The notes under the pieces were generated by a model. That model was not told the DNA's origin. It ran no database searches and saw nothing but the letters and a program-made list of their open reading frames with translations. This document shows positions 6,487-12,266 of a stretch of DNA of 12,266 bases, piece by piece. Location of the stretch: positions 1 to 12,266 of the forward strand of contig CAZDXJ010000071.1 in the NCBI GenBank assembly GCA_964509475.1. The letters run 5' to 3'. The position numbers were made by a program, and so were the translations under genes. The stretch is from CAZDXJ01 sp964509475. Its GTDB lineage: Bacteria; Pseudomonadota; Gammaproteobacteria; Methylococcales; Methylomonadaceae. Every line of letters begins with the position of its first letter. The stretch's first letter is position 1.

Positions 6487-7817
6487 TATTCCGTTTTATA
6501 CTGCCTGAACATCAATAACACTATCAGTAAAATTGCCGGAACACCCAATACCGCCGCATAAAGAAAAAAAACCGGATAACCATAAGCATCCACAACCACA
6601 CCGGAAAAACCGCCTGACAACTTGGCCGGCAAGGTCATCAGTGAACTGAACAAGGCATATTGGGTCGCGGTATAGGCACTATTGGTCAAACTGGACAAAT
6701 AAGCGATAAAAGCCGAGGTCGCAATACCACCACTCAAGTTATCGGCGCTGATGACCACCGCCAGTAAAACCCGATCAGGTTCAAGCACAGCCAGACCGAC
6801 AAATAACAGATTGGTTACCGCCACCATGACAGCACCAAGCAACAGCGGACGCATGATACCATATCGTGCCACGAACACGCCGCCCAAGGCAGCCCCCGCC
6901 AACGTCATAAAAAAACCAAAGATCTTGCTGATATCGGCAATTTCCTTTTTAGCGAAGCCTAAATCCAGATAAAACGGATTCGCCATCACCCCCATGGTAA
7001 TATCGCTTAATTTATAAACGGCGATTAACATCAGGATAATCACCCCCAACTTACCATTACGCACAAAAAACTCAACAAAGGGACTGACCACCGCATCAGA
7101 AAACCAGCGCAGCAAACGCCGCCATAATGCTCCATTCTTATGCCCGGTCAAAACCTCTTCCACATCCGCCTCAACCTCCAAAGCCGTTTTGTTCAGTTCA
7201 TGTCGCGGCTCACGAATTGACAAGGTAGTCACAATACCAATCCCCATCAATGCCGACATAACCCAATAAGCGGCGCTCCAACTACTGTAATCGGCAATAT
7301 AAAACGCACCGGCACCCGCGACCAACAAAGCGATACGGTAACCAAACACATAAGAGGCTGCCATTGCGCCTTGCAGTTCAACTTGCGCCGACTCAATACG
7401 ATAAGCGTCAATGACAATATCCTGGGTTGCCGAGCAAAAAGCCACAACCACCGCGAACAACGCAATAATCTGTAATTGCGAATGCACATCGGCATCTGAC
7501 ATACCGAACAGGCCCAAGGCAATACCAACTTGCGCCAGCAGCATCCAGCCCCGTCTCTTACCCAAGAGCCGGGTTAACAGCGGCAAGGGCAAACGATCAA
7601 TAACGGGAGCCCAAAAAACCTTAATCGAATAGGTAACCCCCACCCAACTGAAAAAACCGATCACGGTGCGCGTTACGCCTTCATCCCTGAGCCAGGCGGA
7701 CAAGGTTGAAAAAACCAATAAAAAAGGCAGTCCCGCTGAAAAGCCAAGAAAAATCATGACCAAAACCCGGGGATGGCGGTACACGGCAAAAGCCGTTTTC
7801 CAACTGTGCGTAGGCAT
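6474..7817 (-). CDS. ampG: Muropeptide MFS permease AmpG
   Basis: AmpG imports GlcNAc-anhydroMurNAc peptides from the periplasm for cell-wall recycling and, in bacteria with inducible AmpC, feeds the beta-lactamase induction signal. From the chosen start the protein has 447 residues, somewhat shorter than E. coli AmpG (491), with about 12 hydrophobic segments. Family features are LGFSAGLPFLLVFSTLSAWLR (24-44), the APVIDRLPLP loop (70-79) and FCSATQDIVIDAYRIE (127-142). The reading frame extends upstream to a TTG at 7991, but that 58-residue extension is not AmpG-like and would nearly touch nhaD. ATG 7817-7815 gives the usual AmpG start (MPTHSWKTAF). Its ribosome site is weak. It follows nhaD on the same strand after a gap of about 180 bases containing a terminator-like hairpin, so it may have its own promoter. 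I see no ampC or ampR nearby. Confidence 0.88.
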   Translation of the reverse strand: MPTHSWKTAFAVYRHPRVLVMIFLGFSAGLPFLLVFSTLSAWLRDEGVTRTVIGFFSWVGVTYSIKVFWAPVIDRLPLPLLTRLLGKRRGWMLLAQVGIALGLFGMSDADVHSQLQIIALFAVVVAFCSATQDIVIDAYRIESAQVELQGAMAASYVFGYRIALLVAGAGAFYIADYSSWSAAYWVMSALMGIGIVTTLSIREPRHELNKTALEVEADVEEVLTGHKNGALWRRLLRWFSDAVVSPFVEFFVRNGKLGVIILMLIAVYKLSDITMGVMANPFYLDLGFAKKEIADISKIFGFFMTLAGAALGGVFVARYGIMRPLLLGAVMVAVTNLLFVGLAVLEPDRVLLAVVISADNLSGGIATSAFIAYLSSLTNSAYTATQYALFSSLMTLPAKLSGGFSGVVVDAYGYPVFFLYAAVLGVPAILLIVLLMFRQYKTEYQKA

Positions 7818-7880
7818 AACGATAACCCGATTCCGGCAGCGCAATGCGGCACCGGGAAACAATAGTGAAACAGGGTATGC

Positions 7881-7910
7881 TATAAAAGCAGCACTGCTTG
7901 TTATGCTGCT
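7881..7910 (-). terminator. Possible intrinsic terminator after nhaD
   Basis: On the minus strand, AGCAGCA (7910-7904) and TGCTGCT (7893-7887) form a perfect 7-base stem around a 10-base loop. TTTTATA follows on the minus strand. It lies 87 bases after the nhaD stop codon and 70 bases before ampG. The U-run is short, so the strength is uncertain. Confidence 0.5.
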
Positions 7911-7997
7911 CTTACCCCGATATGAGGCATTGGCTTCGTTTTCGAATGCAGCCTGCACGCCAGGCGGGAAGGCTGCGCCACTCTCGATCAACCCATG

Positions 7998-9392
7998 TCA
8001 AGCATTCATCAAATAATGCACCAGAATACTGGCCACATAGCCGCCTGCTATAGCCGGAGTCCATTTTAAATGGGTAAAGAACGTGTACTTGTGATTGGAT
8101 TGCCCCATCAGCGCCACCCCTGCCGCTGAACCAATCGACAACATCGAACCACCAACACCCGCCGTCAAGGTGACCAGCAGCCATTGATACAAGTCCATGT
8201 CAACATTCATGCTCAATACCGCGAACATTACCGGAATGTTATCCACGATAGCCGACAACATACCCACCAGGATATTGGCTGTGGTCGGGCCAAGCCCGTC
8301 ATACATGGCACCGGAAAGCAGTTCCAGATAACCGATATAACCCAAACCACCGACAGCGAATACGACACCAAAGAAGAAAAACAGAGTATCCCATTCGGCG
8401 TTACGCACTTTGGCAAAAATATCGAAACCCTCGCTTTCCGCTGAAGTGTAACGGGTTTTCAAGACATAACCATAGATCATAAGGACGGACAAACCCACCA
8501 TCATCCCCATAAAAGGCGGCAGATGCAACAACTGCTTGAAACTGACCGCTGTGGTAATGGTCAGCAAAAACAAAGCGCAAACTTGCCAGCCACCGGGTTT
8601 CAAGTAAACTGTCGGTTCATCGGCGGCATTGCCCGGATGCTCATCCGGCACAGCAAAATGCATGAAAGCCGCTGGCACCAGATAATTGACTACCGAAGGA
8701 ATAAACAGATAAAAGAAATCAAAAAATTCCGCATAACCCGCCTGCCAAACCATCAGCGTGGTAATATCGCCAAACGGACTGAAAGCACCGCCCGCATTCG
8801 CGGCAACAACCAGATTGACAAAGCCGATACTGACAAATTTGGCATTATTAGCGCCAACCGCCAATACCACGGCGCCCACCAATAAAGCGGAAGTCAGGTT
8901 ATCGGCCACCGCAGACAGGAAAAAAGTAATCCAGCCCGTAATCCAGAACAGTTGCCGATAACCAAAATTCTTGCGGATTAACCAGGAACGCAAGGCTTCA
9001 AACACATTGCGCTCGGCCATGGCGTTGATATAAGTCATCGCCACCAGCAAAAACAGCATCAATTCGGCATATTCCACCAGATTGGATTCAAACACATGAT
9101 GCACGCTGCCGAAAGGCACCCTGGCCTGATTCGCCAGGTGCGCCGCATGTGCCCAGATAATGCCCGCCGCCAGAATGACGGGCTTGGATTTACTCAAGCC
9201 GGTAAATTCTTCCGCCATGACAAAACCGTAGGCAATAATAAAAATCAATACGCAATAAATGCCGGTCTCCGTTCCGGTCATGCCCAAGATATTATGTTCG
9301 GCGGATGAGGCCAGCTCTGGCAAATCGATATTGGCCAACGCCAATTCCGGCAAACCTAACATGAAGAATAAAAAAATCAGAAAACGGAACAA
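7998..9392 (-). CDS. nhaD: Na+/H+ antiporter NhaD
   Basis: NhaD exchanges cytoplasmic Na+ (or Li+) for external protons and supports pH and salt homeostasis. From the chosen start there are 464 residues in many membrane segments of the ion transporter (IT) superfamily. Two halves carry matching motifs: SAVADNLTSALLVG (about 160-173) and SAIVDNIPVMFAVL (about 380-393). Each is followed by a glycine-rich segment: GGAFSPFGDITTLMVW (about 201-216) and GGSMLSIGSAAGVALMG (about 414-430). The frame opens at a TTG at 9413, but an AAGGGGG ribosome site (9404-9398) points to the TTG at 9392-9390. That start gives MFRFLIFLFFMLG with an LALA|N end, a likely signal sequence. ATG at 9362 is a third option but would cut into it. 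The gene is divergent from the sulfite reductase gene and upstream of ampG. Confidence 0.93.
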   Translation of the reverse strand: MFRFLIFLFFMLGLPELALANIDLPELASSAEHNILGMTGTETGIYCVLIFIIAYGFVMAEEFTGLSKSKPVILAAGIIWAHAAHLANQARVPFGSVHHVFESNLVEYAELMLFLLVAMTYINAMAERNVFEALRSWLIRKNFGYRQLFWITGWITFFLSAVADNLTSALLVGAVVLAVGANNAKFVSIGFVNLVVAANAGGAFSPFGDITTLMVWQAGYAEFFDFFYLFIPSVVNYLVPAAFMHFAVPDEHPGNAADEPTVYLKPGGWQVCALFLLTITTAVSFKQLLHLPPFMGMMVGLSVLMIYGYVLKTRYTSAESEGFDIFAKVRNAEWDTLFFFFGVVFAVGGLGYIGYLELLSGAMYDGLGPTTANILVGMLSAIVDNIPVMFAVLSMNVDMDLYQWLLVTLTAGVGGSMLSIGSAAGVALMGQSNHKYTFFTHLKWTPAIAGGYVASILVHYLMNA

Positions 9393-9505
9393 AACAACCC
9401 CCTTAATTATCAACTATAGAACCCGAAGTAAACATGATTATTTCTCAAAATTTCATTCTAACACCATATAATATTCTTTGTCATTTTATGCAGGGCGGTA
9501 TATGA

Positions 9506-9533
9506 TTGTTCGGTTTATATGCCTGCCTAGAAT
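9506..9533 (+). promoter_or_regulatory. Candidate promoter of the sulfite reductase operon
   Basis: TTGTTC (9506-9511) and TAGAAT (9528-9533) are 16 bases apart. Transcription would start near 9540, leaving a leader of about 15 bases. Imperfect GCAGG (9490-9494) and CCTGC (9522-9526) arms flank the -35 region and could be part of a regulator site, but this is weak. Confidence 0.4.
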
Positions 9534-9554
9534 ACTCAATACGGTATAAACTTT

Positions 9555-11207
9555 ATGTATCAGTACAATGAAAACGATCAAACCTTGCTGAATGAGCGTG
9601 TCGCGCAATTCAGGAGGCAAACCGAACGCTTTTTGAAAGGCGAATTGAATGAAGACCAATTCCGCGCCTTGCGTTTGATGAATGGCCTGTATATCCAGAC
9701 CCATGCACCGATGTTGCGCGTCGCTGGACCTTATGGCCTGCTCTCATCAAAACAACTACGCAAACTGGCCGAAATCGCCCGTGATTATGACAAAGGTTAT
9801 GCCCATATCACCACCCGGCAAAACATTCAATTCAATTGGCCGGAACTGGAAAAAGTCCCGGATATTCTGGAAAAACTGGCCAGTGTACAAATGCACGCCA
9901 TTCAAACCAGCGGTAATTGCCTGAGAAACACCACCACCGATCATCTGGCCGGCGTATGCCGTGACGAAATTGAAGATCCCCGCCCTTATTGCGAAATTAT
10001 TCGCCAATGGACCATATTACACCCGGAATTTGCTTTTCTGCCGCGAAAATTTAAAATAGCCGTCAGCGGCGCCAGCACAGACCGGGCCGCAACCCAGTTG
10101 CATGATATCGGCTTGCACCTGGTCGAAAACCAGGTTGGCGAAATTGGCTTTGAAGTTCTGGTTGGCGGTGGTCTGGGACGTACACCGATTATCGGCAAAG
10201 TGATTAAACCTTTCCTGGAAAAAAAGCACTTGCTTTCCTATCTCGAGGCTATCGTGCGGGTATACAATCTGCATGGCCGGCGTGACAATAAATACAGGGC
10301 ACGTATCAAAATCCTGGTCCGGGAAACCGGACTGGAAAAGTTCACCGATAGGGTTGAAGCCGAATGGCGTTGTATCCGCGATGGCATGGAGCTGTCCGAA
10401 CAACGCATCCGGGATATGCAGGCCTGGTTTGCGCCACCACCTTATCAAAAAGATGCCTCTGAAGATCGGAGCTTTGAGCAATATAAACAGCAACAACCCG
10501 CCTTTGCAAGCTGGGTCAAACACAATACCCGTTATCACAAAGCCGATGGTTACCGCGCTGTATTTGTCTCTTTAAAAGCACCGGAATCACCACCAGGCGA
10601 TATTACCGCAGAGCAAATGGACGCAGTCGCCGATCTGGCCGATCAATACAGTTTTGGACAAATCCGCACAACCCACCGTCAGAACCTGGTTCTGGCCGAT
10701 GTCAAACAAGCCGACTTGTATCCATTGTGGCAGCAACTCGACAACATCAAACTGGCGACACCCAATATCGGCACCGTGACCGATATGATCTGCTGCCCGG
10801 GTCTGGACTTTTGTGCTTTGGCCAATGCCGGCTCTATTGGTATCGCCCGGGAAATCAACGAAGCTTTGGATGATATGGACTATATTCATGATTTGGGCGA
10901 GATCAACATCAACATGTCGGGTTGCATGAATGGCTGCGCCCACCAAAGCGTTGGTCATATCGGCATCCTCGGTGTCGATAAAAAAGGCGTCGAATGGTAC
11001 CAACTGACCTTGGGCGGCTCATCCGAAAATGATGCCGCTATCGGTGAACGTTTGGGGCCTGCGGTGGCAAAAGATCAAGTCACCCCGGCCATCGTCAAAA
11101 TTCTTGAAACTTATGTCAGACACCGCCTGGATGATGAACCTTTTCTGGACACGGTAAAACGCGTCGGCACACTTCCATTTAAAGAACAAGTTTATGCAGA
11201 TAATTAA
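9555..11207 (+). CDS. cysI: Nitrite/sulfite reductase haemoprotein (CysI-like)
   Basis: This enzyme reduces sulfite to sulfide by six electrons in sulfate assimilation, in the cytoplasm, using sirohaem coupled to a 4Fe-4S cluster. The protein has 550 residues with the duplicated ferredoxin-like and sirohaem domains. Cluster ligands are C414 and C420 (CPGLDFC) and C457 and C461 (SGCMNGC); C461 should bridge to the sirohaem. Residues corresponding to E. coli CysI R83, R153, K215 and K217 are R88 (TTRQN), R124 (CLRN), K165 and K167 (PRKFK). It resembles the Pseudomonas PA1838-type enzyme, which is also followed by a DUF934 gene. No flavoprotein (cysJ) lies nearby, so the electron donor may be ferredoxin or a distant partner. 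Nitrite as the substrate cannot be excluded. No clear ribosome site precedes the ATG; an in-frame TAG at 9528 limits any upstream start. Confidence 0.93.
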   Translation: MYQYNENDQTLLNERVAQFRRQTERFLKGELNEDQFRALRLMNGLYIQTHAPMLRVAGPYGLLSSKQLRKLAEIARDYDKGYAHITTRQNIQFNWPELEKVPDILEKLASVQMHAIQTSGNCLRNTTTDHLAGVCRDEIEDPRPYCEIIRQWTILHPEFAFLPRKFKIAVSGASTDRAATQLHDIGLHLVENQVGEIGFEVLVGGGLGRTPIIGKVIKPFLEKKHLLSYLEAIVRVYNLHGRRDNKYRARIKILVRETGLEKFTDRVEAEWRCIRDGMELSEQRIRDMQAWFAPPPYQKDASEDRSFEQYKQQQPAFASWVKHNTRYHKADGYRAVFVSLKAPESPPGDITAEQMDAVADLADQYSFGQIRTTHRQNLVLADVKQADLYPLWQQLDNIKLATPNIGTVTDMICCPGLDFCALANAGSIGIAREINEALDDMDYIHDLGEININMSGCMNGCAHQSVGHIGILGVDKKGVEWYQLTLGGSSENDAAIGERLGPAVAKDQVTPAIVKILETYVRHRLDDEPFLDTVKRVGTLPFKEQVYADN

Positions 11208-11646
11208 AGACAAACAAATAACCGAGGATAATTGGCGTTATATTGAAGATGATGCACCTTTGTGTACGGGTGATATCTGTGTTTCGCTAAAGCGCTGGCA
11301 GACCGATCGGGAACAACTGCTCAAACGCGATGGTCGGTTGGGTTTGAGACTGCAACCGGATCAGCCGGTTGAAGCCATCGCAGAAGATTTACAATATTTT
11401 CAACTCATTGAGTTGAATTTCCCTGTATTTACCGATGGCCGCAGTTTTTCCCAGGCCTGGCTGCTCCGAAACCGCTATCGGTTCCGCAGTGAAATCCGGG
11501 CGGTGGGTCATTTTATGCGTGATCAAATGTTTTATCTGCAACGCGTCGGCGTCAATGCCTTCCAGCTGGAAGATGGGCAGGGTTTGGAAAGCGCACTTAC
11601 TTTTTTAAATGACTTCAGCGTCACTTACCAACCTTCCACCTGTTGA
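11194..11646 (+). CDS. DUF934 protein, partner gene of sulfite reductase
   Basis: The 150-residue protein matches the DUF934 family. Key blocks are TDGRSFSQAWLLRNRYRF (80-97) and IRAVGHFMRDQMFYLQRVG (101-119), ending with NAF at 121-123. No signal peptide or membrane segment is seen, so it is cytoplasmic. Its first 14 bases overlap the end of the sulfite reductase gene in another frame, implying translational coupling and one operon. In Pseudomonas and relatives this family sits next to cysI and often cysH, and it is thought to help sulfite reduction or its redox partner, but the biochemical role is not known to me. Here no cysH follows. The ribosome site (AAAGAA) is weak, which fits coupling. 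No terminator is visible after the stop codon. Confidence 0.9.
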   Translation: MQIIKDKQITEDNWRYIEDDAPLCTGDICVSLKRWQTDREQLLKRDGRLGLRLQPDQPVEAIAEDLQYFQLIELNFPVFTDGRSFSQAWLLRNRYRFRSEIRAVGHFMRDQMFYLQRVGVNAFQLEDGQGLESALTFLNDFSVTYQPSTC

Positions 11647-11668
11647 TATACTTCACGCGGTCACGGTT

Positions 11669-11710
11669 GCGGATTTTGAAAATAGCTAATGCTTGGGGAC
11701 TCCAATCCGC
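11669..11710. repeat. Inverted repeat in the gap after the DUF934 gene
   Basis: GCGGATT (11669-11675) and AATCCGC (11704-11710) are perfect 7-base arms around a 28-base loop. The loop holds a smaller TTGG...CCAA pairing that overlaps the right arm. There is no T-run. It could be a weak hairpin at the end of the cysI-DUF934 transcript. Nothing else in 11647-11848 looks like a gene. Confidence 0.3.
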
Positions 11711-11848
11711 CGGCCCCGCAATCTAAATATTCCAGGTGACAGGCGTTTCGCGCCCCGATGGACGGTTCATTTTCTGCATCCGTAACCACGCAGAGTATAA
11801 ATCGTTGGCCATAAGCTATACTCTTGTTAAGTTTGACTGGAGGTTACA

Positions 11849-12127
11849 ATGAATCATAAACCGGTTTCCGATACGATTATGACATGGCCGCATCATGACA
11901 AGGTGGTCATTTTAGGTGCGTCACTCGTGGTTTTTTTGATGATGATGGCCGATGTTTCATGGAATACCCCTGATTTATGGCTGGTTATCATATTTTCTGC
12001 CGTAGTCGCCGGACTGGCCGGAGTGGTTCTCGGACTGATCCTGACACCCGCCTATATTCTGCTGATTACCGCACTGGCATTTATCACAGAATTTGTCCGT
12101 GCGGCGATTGGATTCATCCAGCGTTAA
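11849..12127 (+). CDS. Small membrane protein of unknown function
   Basis: I do not recognise this 92-residue protein. It has a short polar N-terminus (1-17) and three probable membrane segments (about 18-36, 43-65 and 66-90). The second and third are joined by a conserved-looking Thr-Pro turn (LILTPAYILL). A glycine-rich AGLAGVVLG stretch lies in the second segment. There are no cysteines or recognised motifs. The start is well supported: GGAGG (11839-11843) lies five bases before the ATG. A TATACT sequence (11815-11820) could be a -10 element, but no good -35 is seen. It lies 202 bases after the DUF934 gene, so it is probably a separate unit, and 85 bases before a probable insertion sequence end. 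Confidence 0.75.
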   Translation: MNHKPVSDTIMTWPHHDKVVILGASLVVFLMMMADVSWNTPDLWLVIIFSAVVAGLAGVVLGLILTPAYILLITALAFITEFVRAAIGFIQR

Positions 12128-12164
12128 TCCTGGTTCTTCCCGATTCCGTGGGTAAACCCTATAT

Positions 12165-12193
12165 TTGGCACTCGTTTGGGTGTGCTTGGCACT
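12165..12193. repeat. Pair of TTGGCACT direct repeats 21 bases apart
   Basis: TTGGCACT occurs at 12165-12172 and again at 12186-12193. The spacing of 21 bases is about two helical turns, so both copies would face the same side of DNA. TATAT lies next to each copy. The pair lies between the small membrane protein gene and the probable IS end. Confidence 0.45.
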
Positions 12194-12212
12194 ATATGTA
12201 GTGGTTACCCCA

Positions 12213-12266
12213 GGCTTTGTTGCATAAAAAATTGACAGCGTGATTTCTGAGTGTATTACCTATTAT
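12213..12266. mobile_element. Probable end of an IS5-family (IS903-like) insertion sequence, cut by the window edge
   Basis: GGCTTTGTTGCATAAA at 12213-12228 resembles the terminal inverted repeat of IS5-family, IS903-group elements, which begin GGCTTTGTTG. If so, the element runs rightwards out of the window. These elements usually duplicate 9 bases of target; the candidate half here is GTTACCCCA (12204-12212, one end choice). The transposase and the other end are not visible, so the identification rests on about 16 bases and memory of the family's ends. Confidence 0.5.
12232..12259 (+). promoter_or_regulatory. Promoter-like sequence pointing into the probable IS
   Basis: A perfect TTGACA (12232-12237) is followed after 16 bases by TATTAC (12254-12259), which matches the -10 consensus at four of six positions. 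It lies just inside the presumed IS end, where a transposase promoter would be expected. Confidence 0.35.

Noticed and set aside
7818..7991. A 58-residue N-terminal extension of AmpG from a TTG start
   Set aside because: The extension has no AmpG homology that I recognise, and ATG 7817 gives the normal family start directly before the first membrane helix.
10017..11003. Two long minus-strand open frames (10017-10538 and 10587-11003) opposite the sulfite reductase gene
   Set aside because: They lie entirely within a well-conserved enzyme gene; shadow frames are expected there and neither resembles a known protein.
12165..12181. A possible sigma54 promoter from TGGCAC at 12166
   Set aside because: The -24 half fits, but the -12 position lacks the required GC (it reads GG), and the second TGGCAC copy fits no better.
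1..12266. CRISPR arrays, tRNA or rRNA genes, toxin-antitoxin pairs, phage or defence modules
   Set aside because: No regularly spaced repeats, no cloverleaf or rRNA-like sequence, and no motifs of such systems were seen on either strand.

Overview
The window (12,266 bases, moderate GC) looks like ordinary chromosome from a gammaproteobacterium. The pointers are a divergent murJ/rpsT neighbourhood, a Crc/ExoIII-type nuclease, a NhaD antiporter, AmpG, and a sulfite reductase gene followed by a DUF934 gene. A methanotroph of the Methylococcales would fit the protein style, but this is an impression; no taxon-specific marker is present.

Layout, left to right. (1) 1-1041: a good sigma70-like promoter drives a membrane-anchored protein with a carbohydrate-binding-like beta-sandwich domain. 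(2) 1082-2614, minus: murJ, the lipid II flippase. (3) 2812-3471, plus: an unrecognised helical protein with a short hydrophobic, acidic C-terminal tail. (4) 3501-3894: rpsT (ribosomal protein S20) with a near-consensus promoter and a strong bidirectional terminator, which also faces the end of gltA. (5) 5618 down to 4026, minus: rpmE (ribosomal protein L31) then gltA (citrate synthase). (6) 5716-6486, plus: an exonuclease III of the Crc-like subgroup with its catalytic residues intact, overlapping the 3' end of ampG by 13 bases. (7) 9392 down to 6474, minus: nhaD (Na+/H+ antiporter) then ampG (muropeptide permease). (8) 9555-11646, plus: a nitrite/sulfite reductase haemoprotein (cysI-like) overlapping a DUF934 gene by 14 bases. 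(9) 11849-12127, plus: a 92-residue unknown membrane protein. (10) 12213 to the edge: a sequence resembling the terminal inverted repeat of an IS5-family (IS903-like) insertion sequence, with a promoter-like sequence pointing into it.

Functionally the genes are mostly housekeeping: cell-wall precursor export and muropeptide recycling (murJ, ampG), translation (rpsT, rpmE), central carbon (gltA), DNA repair (xth), ion homeostasis (nhaD) and assimilatory sulfur reduction (cysI-like plus DUF934). I see no CRISPR array, tRNA, rRNA, toxin-antitoxin pair, phage module or defence island. I do not find convincing evidence of a new biological system. The least explained items are the carbohydrate-binding-like anchored protein, the helical protein at 2812, the small membrane protein at 11849, and the repeat-bearing sequence next to the probable IS end. 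No stretch longer than 300 bases lacks a gene.
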